Positions 9,970 through 19,510 of a stretch of DNA of 52,316 nucleotides are shown one piece after another. The number at the start of each line of letters is the position of its first letter. Positions within the stretch are counted from its first letter, which is position 1. Made by a program: the position numbers and the translations under genes. The DNA comes from an uncultured Thiogranum sp. Its GTDB lineage: Bacteria; Pseudomonadota; Gammaproteobacteria; DSM-19610. The stretch is from positions 1 to 52,316 of the forward strand of contig CAJXFW010000002.1 of the NCBI GenBank assembly GCA_913053655.1, given 5' to 3'. Below the pieces are notes generated by a model. The model saw only the letters and a program-made list of their open reading frames with translations, searched no databases and had not been told where the DNA came from.

Positions 9970-11226
9970 ATGTTTAGCAAAGATATGACCATCGCCGGGT
10001 TCGACGATGAACTCGCGGCCGCCATCGCCGGCGAAATTCAGCGCCAGGAACAGCACATCGAGTTAATTGCCTCGGAAAATTACGCCAGTCCTCGCGTGCT
10101 CGAGGCGCAGGGCTCTGTTTTAACTAATAAATATGCAGAAGGTTACCCGGGCAAGCGCTACTACGGCGGCTGTGAATTTGTCGATCAGGCTGAGCAGCTG
10201 GCTATCGACCGTGCCAAACAATTGTTCGGTGCCGACTACGCCAATGTACAGCCCCATTCCGGTTCTCAGGCGAACGCGGCGGTCTATCTGGCGCTGTGCA
10301 AGCCGGGCGATACCATTCTCGGCATGAGTCTGGCCGATGGCGGGCATTTGACCCACGGTTCCAAAGTCAATTTCTCCGGCAAGATTTTCAACGCGGTTCA
10401 ATATGGTTTGAACGTGGATACGGGTGAGATTGACTACGATAAGATGGAAGCACTGGCGCTGGAGCACAAACCGAAAGTGGTGGTGGCCGGTTTTTCCGCG
10501 TACTCACGCGTGGTGGACTGGGAGCGCTGTCGCAAGATTGCCGATGCTGTCGGCGCCTTCCTGTTTGTCGACATGGCGCACGTGGCAGGGTTGATAGCCA
10601 CGGGCCACTACCCGAGCCCGGTTGCCATCGCCGATGTCACGACCACCACCACGCATAAAACCCTGCGCGGCCCGCGCGGTGGCCTGATACTGGCGAAGTC
10701 CAACCCGGACATCGAGAAAAAACTGAATTCACTGGTGTTCCCGGGCACCCAGGGTGGCCCTCTGATGCACGTGATTGCGGCCAAGGCTGTGGCCTTTAAG
10801 GAAGCTTTACAGCCGGAGTTCAAGGATTACCAAAAGCGGGTGTTGGCCAACTCGCGCGCTATGGCGAAGGTTTTTATCGAGCGTGGTTACAAGGTGGTAT
10901 CTGGTGGAACCGACGATCACCTGTTCCTGGTGGACCTGATAGACAAGGGTATTACCGGCAAGGAAGCCGACGCAGCACTCGGTGCAGCCTATATCACGGT
11001 TAACAAGAACGCGGTGCCGAATGATCCGCAATCGCCTTTTGTAACCAGTGGTATCCGGGTGGGCACACCGGCGGTCACCACACGCGGTTTCGGTGAGGAT
11101 GAGGTCATACAGTTAGCTGGCTGGATGTGCGATATCATGGATGGTGTTCAGGACCAGTCGATGATCGACGGGGTACGCGGCAAGGTACTGGAAATTTGCC
11201 GGCGGTTCCCGGTTTACAGCGAGTAA
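9970..11226 (+). CDS. glyA: Serine hydroxymethyltransferase
   Basis: PLP enzyme, 418 residues, the usual bacterial length. It interconverts serine + tetrahydrofolate and glycine + 5,10-methylene-THF. Clear family blocks are [48 protein letters not shown] and the PLP-lysine segment [16 protein letters not shown] later block, [19 protein letters not shown], is also typical. The order glyA-nrdR-ribD is standard in gammaproteobacteria. Confidence 0.98.
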   Translation: MFSKDMTIAGFDDELAAAIAGEIQRQEQHIELIASENYASPRVLEAQGSVLTNKYAEGYPGKRYYGGCEFVDQAEQLAIDRAKQLFGADYANVQPHSGSQANAAVYLALCKPGDTILGMSLADGGHLTHGSKVNFSGKIFNAVQYGLNVDTGEIDYDKMEALALEHKPKVVVAGFSAYSRVVDWERCRKIADAVGAFLFVDMAHVAGLIATGHYPSPVAIADVTTTTTHKTLRGPRGGLILAKSNPDIEKKLNSLVFPGTQGGPLMHVIAAKAVAFKEALQPEFKDYQKRVLANSRAMAKVFIERGYKVVSGGTDDHLFLVDLIDKGITGKEADAALGAAYITVNKNAVPNDPQSPFVTSGIRVGTPAVTTRGFGEDEVIQLAGWMCDIMDGVQDQSMIDGVRGKVLEICRRFPVYSE

Positions 11227-11234
11227 ATGACCTG

Positions 11235-11753
11235 ATGCGCTGCCCGTTTTGCGGAAGCATGGACACCAAAGTTATCGACTCACGCCTCGCGGGTGAGGGC
11301 GCCCAGGTGCGCCGTCGTCGCGAATGTATTGAGTGCGGAGATCGCTTTACCACCTATGAAAGCGCGGAGCTGGTGATGCCCCGCATTATCAAAAGCGACG
11401 GTTCGCGCGAGCCCTTCAACGAAGACAAGTTACTGACCGGTGTATTGCGCGCACTGGAGAAGCGGCCGGTGGATACCGATAGTGTGGACGCCGCTATTCA
11501 TCACATCAAGCACCGTCTGCAGTCCTGCGGTGAGCGCGAGATCGAATCACGCACGGTGGGTGGATGGGTGATGGAGGAACTGCGCAACCTGGACCAGGTC
11601 GCCTATGTGCGCTTTGCGTCTGTGTACCGCAGCTTCCAGGATGTCAGCGAATTCCGGGATGAAATCGAGCGTCTGGAAAAAGAGCCGACACCCGAGGAAC
11701 GGCGTAACCAGATGCCGCTGCTGTCGGGCGATGAAGATTCGGAGACTGATTGA
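11235..11753 (+). CDS. nrdR: Transcriptional repressor NrdR
   Basis: Zinc-ribbon / ATP-cone repressor of ribonucleotide reductase genes, 172 residues. The start at 11235 gives the conserved N-terminus [17 protein letters not shown], with the second zinc pair in [14 protein letters not shown]. The ATP-cone follows ([20 protein letters not shown]). The tail after ~residue 148 ([19 protein letters not shown]) is an acidic extension a little longer than usual. The gene starts 8 bp after glyA and overlaps ribD by 4 bp. Confidence 0.96.
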   Translation: MRCPFCGSMDTKVIDSRLAGEGAQVRRRRECIECGDRFTTYESAELVMPRIIKSDGSREPFNEDKLLTGVLRALEKRPVDTDSVDAAIHHIKHRLQSCGEREIESRTVGGWVMEELRNLDQVAYVRFASVYRSFQDVSEFRDEIERLEKEPTPEERRNQMPLLSGDEDSETD

Positions 11754-12877
11754 ACGAGCGGCAACATATGGCACACGCCATCCGTCTGGCCGAGCGCGGG
11801 ATATACAGTACCCATCCCAATCCCAACGTCGGCTGCGTGATTGTCAATCAGGGGGCCGTGGTGGGTATGGGCTGGCACGGGCAGGCCGGTGGTCCGCACG
11901 CCGAAGTCTTTGCTTTGCGGGAGGCCGGTAAAAAGGCGCACGGCGCGGATGTTTTTCTGAGCCTGGAACCTTGCAGTCACCAGGGGCGAACACCGCCCTG
12001 TGCCGATGCACTGGTTGATGCTGGTGTGAAACGGGTCGTGGTTGCCATGCAGGACCCTAATCCATTGGTGGCGGGAAAGGGTCTGGAACGGTTACGCGCT
12101 GCCGGTATTGTGGTTGAAACCGGGTTACTGGAAGCGCAGGCGCAAGCGCTTAACCCCGGGTTTATTTCCCGCATGCAGCAGGCGCGACCCTGGATCAGGG
12201 TCAAGCTGGCCGGCAGCCTGGACGGTCGTACTGCCATGGCTTCCGGTGAGAGCCGCTGGATTACCGGTGATGCGGCCCGCCGTGATGTACAACGACTGCG
12301 CGCACGCAGTTCTGCGATAGTGACCGGTATCGGCACCATACTGGCTGATGACCCATCGATGAATGTGCGCATGGATGCGGCACAGCTGCACGGTGTTGAG
12401 CCGGTACGTCAGCCCTTGCGCGTGGTGCTGGATACACAATTGCGCATGCCGGTGCAGGCGAAGATGCTGTCACTGCCGGGAACTACGCTGATTGTAACCG
12501 GTGTGACAGATGATGAACGCTGGCAGCTGTTGCAACGGACGGGTGCTGAAGTGGTCGCTGTCGAAAAAGCAGGAGGGCATTTGCAGCCGGAGGCCGTTGC
12601 ACGACTGTTGGCCGAACGCGAGATCAACGAAGTACTGCTGGAATGCGGGCCGACACTGGCCGGTGCTTTTTTAAAGGCAGGTCTGGTAGATGAACTTATA
12701 GTTTATATCGCACCGCATATAATGGGTGATTCAGCCCGCGGCCTGTTTCACCTGCCGGGCCTGGAACAGATGCAGGACCGCATCGCGCTGGAATGGCTGG
12801 ATATCCGGCAGGTGGGTGATGCGCTGCGCATAACCGCACGGCCGGAGACAAAACAGGGTGAATCAGGGAAGGTCTGA
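11750..12877 (+). CDS. ribD: Riboflavin biosynthesis deaminase/reductase RibD
   Basis: Bifunctional enzyme, 375 residues. The N-terminal deaminase has the zinc motif HAEVFAL and [15 protein letters not shown]; the C-terminal reductase starts near [17 protein letters not shown]. It converts the pyrimidine product of GTP cyclohydrolase II in two steps. The TTG at 11750 overlaps the nrdR stop as TTGA with GGAG just upstream; an ATG seven codons in (11768) is the alternative. The last residues (GESGKV) are encoded by the left end of a small repeat element that begins at 12865, so the natural 3' end seems to have been replaced by repeat sequence. Confidence 0.96.
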   Translation: MNERQHMAHAIRLAERGIYSTHPNPNVGCVIVNQGAVVGMGWHGQAGGPHAEVFALREAGKKAHGADVFLSLEPCSHQGRTPPCADALVDAGVKRVVVAMQDPNPLVAGKGLERLRAAGIVVETGLLEAQAQALNPGFISRMQQARPWIRVKLAGSLDGRTAMASGESRWITGDAARRDVQRLRARSSAIVTGIGTILADDPSMNVRMDAAQLHGVEPVRQPLRVVLDTQLRMPVQAKMLSLPGTTLIVTGVTDDERWQLLQRTGAEVVAVEKAGGHLQPEAVARLLAEREINEVLLECGPTLAGAFLKAGLVDELIVYIAPHIMGDSARGLFHLPGLEQMQDRIALEWLDIRQVGDALRITARPETKQGESGKV

Positions 12878-12979
12878 TTTACTCGTCATGCCGGCGAAGG
12901 CCGGCATCCAGTGCATTGAATCTCCTGGATTCCGGCCTTCGCCGGAATGACGAAAGATGAATTGTTCTGAGTTTCTCTG
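12865..12979 (+). repeat. REP/MITE-like palindromic element, full copy 1
   Basis: An inner stem pairs CGTCATGCCGGCGAAGGCC with its near complement GGCCTTCGCCGGAATGACG around a short spacer. Outer ends resemble AGGGAAACTCTGA in inverted orientation (12865-12879 and about 12965-12979). The same arrangement occurs at 39281-39394. It fills the ribD-ribE gap and overlaps the last codons of ribD. Confidence 0.8.
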
Positions 12980-13003
12980 GGTTTATTGATGGGTAGAAGC
13001 ACG

Positions 13004-13669
13004 ATGTTTACTGGAATCATACAATCCGTTGGTGAAGTGGCCGCCCTTGAACACAAGGGTGAGGATTTGCGACTGCGGGTTCGTACCGGCAAGCTTGATC
13101 TGGAAACTGTTGCAATCGGTGACAGCATTGCTACCAGCGGTGTTTGCCTGACGGTGGTCGATCTGCCAGGTGACGGGTTCCGGGCCGATGTGTCCGGTGA
13201 AACGCTGGCCTGTACCGGCATTGGTCATCTGAAAGTCGGTGATCGCGTCAATCTTGAGAAAGCGTTGACGCTGGCCACTCCGCTGGGCGGCCACCTGGTG
13301 AGCGGTCACGTTGATGGCGTTGCCGAAGTGGTATCACGGCAGGACGACGGTCGTTCAGTGCGTTTCCGGATGCGCGCACCGGATACGTTAGCGCGTTATA
13401 TTGCCGCCAAGGGTTCAGTCTGTGTGGACGGCGTCAGCCTCACGGTCAATGCCGTGGAGGGTGCGGAGTTTGAGCTGAATATTGTGCCGCACACCCTGGC
13501 AGAGACTACCATTGGCGAGTTTCAGTCCGGACGTATCTTTAACCTGGAAGTGGATATAATAGCCCGTTACCTGGAGCGTTTGCTGCTGGGTACGGAGGTA
13601 TCTACACCGACTGGAGGCATCAGTATGGAACAACTACAGCGCTGTGGTTTTTCCGGTAGTACGGACTAG
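13004..13669 (+). CDS. ribE: Riboflavin synthase alpha chain
   Basis: A 221-residue enzyme that dismutates two 6,7-dimethyl-8-ribityllumazine molecules to riboflavin. The start MFTGIIQSVGEV is the universal family N-terminus. Two lumazine-binding repeats are visible: one begins at residue 1 and the other near residue 97 (GGHLVSGHVDGVAEVV). The motif SVCVDGVSLTVN is typical of the second barrel. No FMN-riboswitch fold was recognised in the upstream gap, which holds the repeat element. Confidence 0.97.
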   Translation: MFTGIIQSVGEVAALEHKGEDLRLRVRTGKLDLETVAIGDSIATSGVCLTVVDLPGDGFRADVSGETLACTGIGHLKVGDRVNLEKALTLATPLGGHLVSGHVDGVAEVVSRQDDGRSVRFRMRAPDTLARYIAAKGSVCVDGVSLTVNAVEGAEFELNIVPHTLAETTIGEFQSGRIFNLEVDIIARYLERLLLGTEVSTPTGGISMEQLQRCGFSGSTD

Positions 13670-13676
13670 GTAAATT

Positions 13677-14792
13677 ATGAAACTAAACGATATCGAAGAC
13701 ATCATTCAGGATTTCCGTGATGGCAAAATGGTCGTCATCATGGATGACGAGGATCGCGAGAACGAAGGCGATCTGATCATGGCGGCTTCCCGGGTGCGGC
13801 CGGAAGATATTAATTTTATGGCAACCCATGGCCGTGGCCTGATTTGCCTGACCCTGACGCAGGAACGCTGTCGGCAACTGTCGCTGCCGTTGATGGTGAA
13901 CGATAGCCAGGATCAGCACTCGACCAGTTTCACGCTTTCCATAGAGGCCGCCGAGGGTGTGACCACCGGCATATCTGCCTACGATCGTGCGCATACCGTG
14001 CGTACTGCGGTCGCTGAAAATGCCCAGCCACAGGAACTGGTGCAACCCGGCCATATCTTTCCGCTAATGGCACAGCCAGGCGGTGTCCTGACACGCGCCG
14101 GACATACCGAGGCCGGGTGCGATCTGGCACGTCTGGCAGGTATGGAAGCTGCTGCCGTTATCGTCGAGATTCTCAACCAAGATGGCAGCATGGCGCGTCG
14201 GCCCGATCTGGAAAAATTTGCGAAACAGCATAAGTTGAAAGTTGGAACTATTGCCGACCTGATCCATTACCGGATTGCTAACGAGAAAAATGTCGAACGG
14301 GTTGCCGAATGCGATCTGCCGACGGAGTACGGTGAGTTCCGTCTGTTTGCCTACCAGGACATTGCCAACAAGGGGCTTCATCTCGCGTTGATGATGGGCG
14401 AGGTGAGCGCCGACCGACCTACACTGGTACGCGTACACGTGCAGAATGCCCTGAGTGACCTGTTCGGGGCACAGATGCAGGACGCTGGCTGGCCGCTACG
14501 CGATGCCATGCGGTGTGTTGCTGACAATGGCGAGGGCGTGGTGGTAGTGCTTGGGCAGCACGAATCACCACGCGACCTGGTGCAGCGTATCCGATTTTAC
14601 GATGAACACGAAAAGAGTGGCGAGCCGGTGGTACGAGAGGAACAACACGAATTACGTACCCATGGAATCGGTGCGCAGATCCTCACCGACCTCGGCGTCA
14701 GGCGTATGCGGGTGTTGAGTGCACCGAAGGTTGTGCACGGGTTGTCAGGTTTCGGCCTGGAAGTGGTCGAGTACGTTGAAGGCAGCAAGTAA
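13677..14792 (+). CDS. ribBA: 3,4-dihydroxy-2-butanone-4-phosphate synthase with degenerate GTP cyclohydrolase II domain (RibBX type)
   Basis: A 371-residue fusion. The N-terminal half is Rib[32 protein letters not shown], and [20 protein letters not shown] with its catalytic residues. The C-terminal half keeps the RibA fold and the late block [17 protein letters not shown]. The zinc/GTP region that normally reads like CLTGDVFGSLRCDCG is replaced by [16 protein letters not shown], with none of the three cysteines. So it should make the four-carbon unit but not open GTP. A separate ribA is expected elsewhere. It sits 7 bp after ribE. Confidence 0.95.
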   Translation: MKLNDIEDIIQDFRDGKMVVIMDDEDRENEGDLIMAASRVRPEDINFMATHGRGLICLTLTQERCRQLSLPLMVNDSQDQHSTSFTLSIEAAEGVTTGISAYDRAHTVRTAVAENAQPQELVQPGHIFPLMAQPGGVLTRAGHTEAGCDLARLAGMEAAAVIVEILNQDGSMARRPDLEKFAKQHKLKVGTIADLIHYRIANEKNVERVAECDLPTEYGEFRLFAYQDIANKGLHLALMMGEVSADRPTLVRVHVQNALSDLFGAQMQDAGWPLRDAMRCVADNGEGVVVVLGQHESPRDLVQRIRFYDEHEKSGEPVVREEQHELRTHGIGAQILTDLGVRRMRVLSAPKVVHGLSGFGLEVVEYVEGSK

Positions 14793-14818
14793 CGATCAAT
14801 CAATGTGGAGTTTTTTAC

Positions 14819-15295
14819 ATGAGTGGTATACAGGAAATTGAAGGCCGGTTAACGCTGCGTGGTGCGCGCATTGCGCTGCTGGTATCCCGTTTTAACAGTT
14901 TCGTGGTGGAGAGCCTGCTGAGCGGTGCCGTAGACACTCTGAAGCGTCATGGCGCGGAAGAGCATGATCTGACTATCATCCGCGTACCGGGTGCCTATGA
15001 GATGCCGATCGCGGCCAAACGGCTGGCAGCTGCCCAGCGTTACGAGGTCATCATTGCACTGGGAGCCGTAATTCGTGGTGGTACGCCACATTTTGAATAC
15101 GTCGCCGGTGAATGTACCAAGGGGCTGTCGTCCGTATCGCTGCAGTACGATATACCGATCGCCTTCGGCGTATTAACGGTGGACAGTATCGAACAGGCTA
15201 TCGAGCGTGCCGGTACCAAGGCCGGCAACAAGGGTGCAGAAGCCGCCATGTCCGCTATCGAAATGGTGAACCTGTTGCGTGAAATCGGGAAATAG
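14819..15295 (+). CDS. ribH: 6,7-dimethyl-8-ribityllumazine synthase
   Basis: A 158-residue enzyme that condenses the four-carbon phosphate with the pyrimidine. Family blocks: [20 protein letters not shown], the substrate motif [14 protein letters not shown], and [17 protein letters not shown] with the conserved His. It lies between ribBA and nusB, the classical gammaproteobacterial order. Confidence 0.97.
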   Translation: MSGIQEIEGRLTLRGARIALLVSRFNSFVVESLLSGAVDTLKRHGAEEHDLTIIRVPGAYEMPIAAKRLAAAQRYEVIIALGAVIRGGTPHFEYVAGECTKGLSSVSLQYDIPIAFGVLTVDSIEQAIERAGTKAGNKGAEAAMSAIEMVNLLREIGK

Positions 15296-15307
15296 AGCGA
15301 TTATCCG

Positions 15308-15784
15308 GTGAAGGCATCTGTAAATCCCCAGGCGGCTCTGCGCACACGCGCCAGGCGTTTTGCCATGCAGGCCTTGTATCAATGGGACCTGTCCGGGAGC
15401 AATCTGAAAGAAATCGAAGTGCAGTTCCTGCAGGACGAGGACTTCTCCAGGGCAGACAAGGATTACTTTCACGAATTGTTGCACGAGGTGCCGGCACGGC
15501 TGGACGAGGTCGAAGCGGCTTTTTCCGGTTACCTCGACCGGTCGGTGCAGGAAATGGATCCGGTGGAACGCGCCGTGCTACGCATGGCAACCTACGAGCT
15601 GATGACGCGCATCGATGTTCCGTACAAGGTCATCATCAACGAGTCCGTTAACCTGACCAAGAAATTTGGCGCCGAGCAAGCTTACAAGTATATCAATGGG
15701 GTACTGGACAAGGCGGCGCGTAGCCTGCGGGCGGTCGAGCACCCGCAGGGCAAGAAGGATGGTAGTGGCTTGCTGAAGCGTTAG
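15308..15784 (+). CDS. nusB: Transcription antitermination protein NusB
   Basis: A 158-residue all-helical factor that binds NusE (S10) and boxA RNA. It begins with a GTG. Typical segments are RTRARRFAMQALYQWDLS, AVLRMATYELMTRIDVPYKV, and INESVNLTKKFGAEQAYKYING near the C-terminus. It starts 12 bp after ribH, consistent with one operon. Confidence 0.96.
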   Translation: MKASVNPQAALRTRARRFAMQALYQWDLSGSNLKEIEVQFLQDEDFSRADKDYFHELLHEVPARLDEVEAAFSGYLDRSVQEMDPVERAVLRMATYELMTRIDVPYKVIINESVNLTKKFGAEQAYKYINGVLDKAARSLRAVEHPQGKKDGSGLLKR

Positions 15785-15810
15785 ATGTCTGAGGGCAGGC
15801 AACGTGACGA

Positions 15811-15929
15811 ATGAAAATACGTAGCAAACTCACGGTGCTGATTTCGTCCAGGGGTGCTACGTAAGCAAACCGCTCAGTGCCGAAGACTTTGATGATTTCT
15901 TAACCAGGCGCACTGCCGATGTGCAGTAA
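15811..15929 (+). pseudogene. Scar of a deleted hybrid sensor kinase (first and last codons joined)
   Basis: An ATG at 15811 opens MKIRSKLTVLIS, the usual first helix of a membrane sensor kinase. After 13 codons the frame breaks at 15851-15864. In another frame, 15855-15929 then encodes CYVSKPLSAEDFDDFLTRR and a stop, a typical end of a receiver domain (Y-x-S-KP motif). The simplest reading is a large internal deletion that removed everything between the start and the end of a hybrid kinase. The fragment is too short to be functional. Confidence 0.6.
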
Positions 15930-16062
15930 CAGGAAGTCCTGCCATCACAAGGACCTGCGGAACGTGCTTATTGCAGCGGCGATCCCGGTATCGAAGGGAA
16001 AAGTGGACGCCATTCTGTTTAACGGCGTGTTGTGCCGGGAGTCCGGTGAGCAGGGTCGGTAG
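15919..16062 (+). CDS. Possible small ORF, 47 residues
   Basis: An ATG frame of 47 residues lies between the kinase scar and thiL and includes AAIPVSKGKVDAILFNGVL. I recognise no family and see no clear ribosome site. It may be further debris of the deleted region rather than a gene. It fills most of the 280-bp nusB-thiL gap. Confidence 0.2.
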   Translation: MCSNRKSCHHKDLRNVLIAAAIPVSKGKVDAILFNGVLCRESGEQGR

Positions 16063-16064
16063 CG

Positions 16065-17033
16065 ATGACGATTTCTGAATTCGATATCATCGAGCGTTTC
16101 TTCAAACGCCGCACGGCGGTGCGTGATGACGTGGTGCTGGGTATTGGTGATGATGCAGCATTGTTACGGGTGCCGGCAGACAGGCAACTGGTGGTAGCGA
16201 TGGATACCCTGCTAGCAGGCCGGCATTTCCCGCCACAGACTTCCGCATTCGACATTGGCTGGAAAGCACTGGCGGTAAACCTGAGCGACCTGGCGGCTAT
16301 GGGCGCCGATCCCGCCTGGGCAACCCTGTCACTGACCCTGCCCTCGGCTGACGAAGTATGGCTGGAGGGTTTTGCTAAAGGGTTGTTCCAGCTGGCCGAA
16401 CGTTACCCGGTTGAACTGGTCGGCGGCGATACCACACGCGGACCCCTGTCAGTGACCGTTCAGCTGCACGGGTTTGTGGAACCGGGTAAGGCACTAAGGC
16501 GTAATACCGCTCGCGCGGGGCAGAAACTGTTTGTAACCGGAACACTGGGTGATGCAGCCTGTGCATTGCAGGCACTCCAGGCAGGCGATAAACCAGATCC
16601 GGATTTGCTGCTGCGGCTGAACCGACCTGAGCCACGGGTGGATTTCGGTCTGGCATTGGCGGGAACGGGTGCCTCAGTGATCGATATTTCAGATGGTCTG
16701 CTGGCGGACCTCGGGCATGTACTGGATGCCAGCCAGTGCGGTGCAACGCTGTGGATTGACCAGCTGCCATGCTCCCCGGCGTTCCAATCGATTGCCGGGC
16801 ACGATGCGCTGACATATCAGTTGTACGGTGGTGATGATTACGAGTTATGCTTCAGCGTAGACGCAGACCAGGTCGAACGGTTGACCAGGCATGCGCAACA
16901 ACAACAGCTGCCTGTGACCGCGATCGGTGTTGTTGAGTCACAAACAGGAATCCAGTGTGTGCACGATGATGACAGACTTTATACACCACAAGGAACCGGT
17001 TTTGACCACTTCAGGGATACAACGGATGGCTAG
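16065..17033 (+). CDS. thiL: Thiamine-monophosphate kinase
   Basis: A 322-residue ATP-dependent kinase making thiamine diphosphate, with an AIR-synthase-like fold. Visible blocks: VLGIGDDAALLRVPADRQL, the Mg/ATP loop MDTLLAGRHFP, KALAVNLSDLAAMGADPAW, the nucleotide motif VGGDTTRGPLSVT, and VIDISDGLLADLGH. nusB-thiL is a standard order, but the usual downstream pgpA is absent here. Confidence 0.96.
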   Translation: MTISEFDIIERFFKRRTAVRDDVVLGIGDDAALLRVPADRQLVVAMDTLLAGRHFPPQTSAFDIGWKALAVNLSDLAAMGADPAWATLSLTLPSADEVWLEGFAKGLFQLAERYPVELVGGDTTRGPLSVTVQLHGFVEPGKALRRNTARAGQKLFVTGTLGDAACALQALQAGDKPDPDLLLRLNRPEPRVDFGLALAGTGASVIDISDGLLADLGHVLDASQCGATLWIDQLPCSPAFQSIAGHDALTYQLYGGDDYELCFSVDADQVERLTRHAQQQQLPVTAIGVVESQTGIQCVHDDDRLYTPQGTGFDHFRDTTDG

Positions 17034-17673
17034 ACGATTACTTGGGGTGCTGTTGTTCTGGCTCGGTTCGATACCGGCCTGGGCCACTATGGATATCCAT
17101 GTTGTTGCGCTGTTCAAGGACCGGGCAGTCGTCATGGTTGATGGCAAGCGCCATATATTGAGGACCGGAGAAGCCAGCCCGGAAGGTGTCAAGCTGGTTT
17201 CGGCGGACAGCGCGGGCGCCGTGTTCGAGTACCGCGGTAAACGTCTGGAAAGGCAGCTTGACGGGCGCGTGCGGGCGGCAGTGAAGAAAAGAGATACGGG
17301 TGACGATGTCCTGGTTTACCGTGACAGCGCAGGCATGTTCCTGACAGTCGGGAGTATTAACGGTCTGCCGGTAAAATTTCTGGTTGATACCGGCGCCACC
17401 TCAGTCGCAATGAACTCAGGTCAGGCCCGCCGGCTGGGTATCGATTTTCATGTGGATGGTGATCCGACCTACGTAAGTACAGCATCCGACGTGGTGAAAG
17501 CCTACAGGGTCAAACTGGATATCGTGAAAGTAGGTTCCATCCAGTTGCGCAATGTTACCGGAGTAGTTTTAGAGGGCGCCCAACCTACGGAAGTCCTGTT
17601 GGGAATGACATACCTGTCCCGTGTAGAGATAATTAACAAGGGCGACCGGCTGATTCTGCGTCGTAAGTACTGA
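17026..17673 (+). CDS. Exported retropepsin-like aspartic protease (clan AA)
   Basis: A 215-residue protein; the ATG at 17026 overlaps the thiL stop by 8 bp. A signal-like helix (RRLLGVLLFWLGSIPAWA) is followed by a short N-domain and a retropepsin domain with FLVDTGATSVAMNS (catalytic Asp in DTGA) and the flap-end block VLLGMTYLSRVEI. It matches the single-domain TIGR02281-type bacterial retropepsins. Target unknown. It stands exactly where pgpA is expected. Confidence 0.85.
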   Translation: MARRLLGVLLFWLGSIPAWATMDIHVVALFKDRAVVMVDGKRHILRTGEASPEGVKLVSADSAGAVFEYRGKRLERQLDGRVRAAVKKRDTGDDVLVYRDSAGMFLTVGSINGLPVKFLVDTGATSVAMNSGQARRLGIDFHVDGDPTYVSTASDVVKAYRVKLDIVKVGSIQLRNVTGVVLEGAQPTEVLLGMTYLSRVEIINKGDRLILRRKY

Positions 17674-17713
17674 ATTCAGCGAATAAAAAACGAATTATTC
17701 GAGCACCTGAGCC

Positions 17714-19360
17714 ATGTCAGATAAACGCATCTACTATCGAAAATTAACCTGGACAGATTTCATCACTATGCTCCTTAATCTGCCGGATATTTGCGTCGCA
17801 TTCGGCCTGCGTGCACTGATTGCGATACTGTTCGTTACGACTGCAATCAGCCAGGCTACGGCAGGAAATGTTGATGTTATCAAGCTTTACAAGGCTAACT
17901 GTGCAGAATGTCACGGTGACAAGCGTCTTGGCGGGATGGGGCCGGCCCTGTTACCCGGAAATCTTCAACGCCTTGGTCACGAGGCAGCCGTTGAAGTCAT
18001 CGGCAGCGGCCGTGCAGCCACCCAGATGCCGGCCTTTAACGGGAAACTGAGCGAAGCGGAAATCAGGGCACTCGCCGAGTACGTGTATACCCCGCCCGAA
18101 GTCCCGCCGATCTGGGGCTTGTCCGAGATAAACGCCAGTCACATTATTTACTACCGGGAGGGCGAACTTCCGGATAAACCGGTCTTCGAAGTGGACGACC
18201 TGCTCAACCTGTTCCTGGTGGTGGAGCTTGGTGATCATCATGTGACCCTGCTGGATGGTGATCGTATGGAGCCCATCCACCGCTTCAAGTCACGTCGTGC
18301 GCTGCACGGGGGGCCCAAGTTTTCGCCAACCGGCCGTTTTGTCTATTTCGCTTCGCGTGATGGCTGGATCAGTAAATACGATATCTATAACCTCAAGCTG
18401 GTAGCCGAGATCCGTGCCGGTATCAATACCCGTAACCTGGCCGCGTCGGCCGACGGCCGTTATGTCATGGTTGCAAATTATCTGCCGCATACCCTGGTAT
18501 TGCTGGATGCCCGTAACCTGGAACCCATCAAACTTTATGCTGTTAAAGATGCTTCAGGCAAGACTTCGCGTGTCAGCGCGGTCTATACGGCGCCGCCGCG
18601 CCACAGTTTTATCGCCGCGCTCAAGGATATCCCGGAAGTCTGGGAGATTTCCTACGCAGATGAGCCACCCGTGGGTTTCGGCAACTGGGTGCATGATTAC
18701 AATAAGGAATCCGGCGAGAATCCCAGGCCGGCACCGTTCCCGGTGCGCCGTATCCGGGTTAACGATTACCTGGATGATTTTTTCTTCGACCCGGACTATA
18801 CAGTGCTGATCGGTGCTTCGCGCGGAGGCAAGGGGCAGGTGGTGAACCTGGATGTGGGCCGGGTCGTGGTGGATGACCTGGGTCTGTCGGGTATGCCACA
18901 CCTGGGTTCGGGTATCACCTGGGAATACCAGGGCAGGCAAGTGCTGGCAACACCAAACCTCAAGGAAAGCAGTGTCAGTGTTATCGATATGAAGACCTGG
19001 AAGACGATCAAGCGTATCAAGACGCTGGGCCCCGGCTTCTTCATGCGCAGTCATGAGAACACACCCTATGCCTGGGTGGACGTCTTTTTCGGACCCAACA
19101 AGGATGTCGTACACGTCATCGACAAGCGTACCCTGAAGATCGTAAAGACACTGCGACCGGCGCCTGGAAAGACCGCTGCACATGTGGAGTTCACCCGGGA
19201 TGGAAAATACGCCTTGCTGAGTATCTGGGATACTGACGGCGCTGTGGTGGTCTACGACGCGGCAACCCTTGAAGAGGTCAAGCGCCTGCCCATGAACAAG
19301 CCTTCGGGCAAATATAACATTTACAACAAAACCCGCTACTCAGCGGGCACCAGCCACTGA
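17714..19360 (+). CDS. nirN: Dihydro-heme d1 dehydrogenase NirN
   Basis: A 548-residue periplasmic cytochrome of the NirS/NirN family. A signal-like helix (~31-50) is preceded by about 30 residues, so the ATG at 17768 is a possible alternative start. The c-type heme motif CAECH is at 63-67, followed by an eight-bladed d1-type propeller. The sequence deviates from NirS around the active site and lacks the NirS segment [15 protein letters not shown], which fits NirN. Known role: the last step of heme d1 synthesis, forming the acrylate side chain before d1 is handed to NirS. It lies upstream of, and is separated from, the nirE box, so it may be read from upstream. Confidence 0.88.
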   Translation: MSDKRIYYRKLTWTDFITMLLNLPDICVAFGLRALIAILFVTTAISQATAGNVDVIKLYKANCAECHGDKRLGGMGPALLPGNLQRLGHEAAVEVIGSGRAATQMPAFNGKLSEAEIRALAEYVYTPPEVPPIWGLSEINASHIIYYREGELPDKPVFEVDDLLNLFLVVELGDHHVTLLDGDRMEPIHRFKSRRALHGGPKFSPTGRFVYFASRDGWISKYDIYNLKLVAEIRAGINTRNLAASADGRYVMVANYLPHTLVLLDARNLEPIKLYAVKDASGKTSRVSAVYTAPPRHSFIAALKDIPEVWEISYADEPPVGFGNWVHDYNKESGENPRPAPFPVRRIRVNDYLDDFFFDPDYTVLIGASRGGKGQVVNLDVGRVVVDDLGLSGMPHLGSGITWEYQGRQVLATPNLKESSVSVIDMKTWKTIKRIKTLGPGFFMRSHENTPYAWVDVFFGPNKDVVHVIDKRTLKIVKTLRPAPGKTAAHVEFTRDGKYALLSIWDTDGAVVVYDAATLEEVKRLPMNKPSGKYNIYNKTRYSAGTSH

Positions 19361-19405
19361 CGGGGTCCGGGTTAGCCCACCTTCACCTTACACTCCTGTA
19401 AACCC

Positions 19406-19419
19406 TTGACCTATGTCAA
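19406..19419 (+). promoter_or_regulatory. FNR/DNR-type box upstream of nirE
   Basis: TTGACCTATGTCAA is a perfect TTGAC-N4-GTCAA inverted repeat. Its centre is about 98 bp before the nirE start, leaving room for a class II promoter and a leader of ~55 nt. It would drive nirE-nirC-nirF-nirDL-nirG-nirH-nirJ under low oxygen or NO. Confidence 0.8.
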
Positions 19420-19510
19420 GGACAGCAAAAACAGCCACCCCCAATATGAGTCCATAAAACCGGGACCGAGGGGCGTGCATCACGGCCGCCGGGCATTCAG
19501 GAGGCGTCGT

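Noticed and set aside
12878-13003. FMN riboswitch before ribE
   Set aside because: The gap is filled by a palindromic repeat element, and no multi-stem FMN aptamer pattern was found there or before ribBA.
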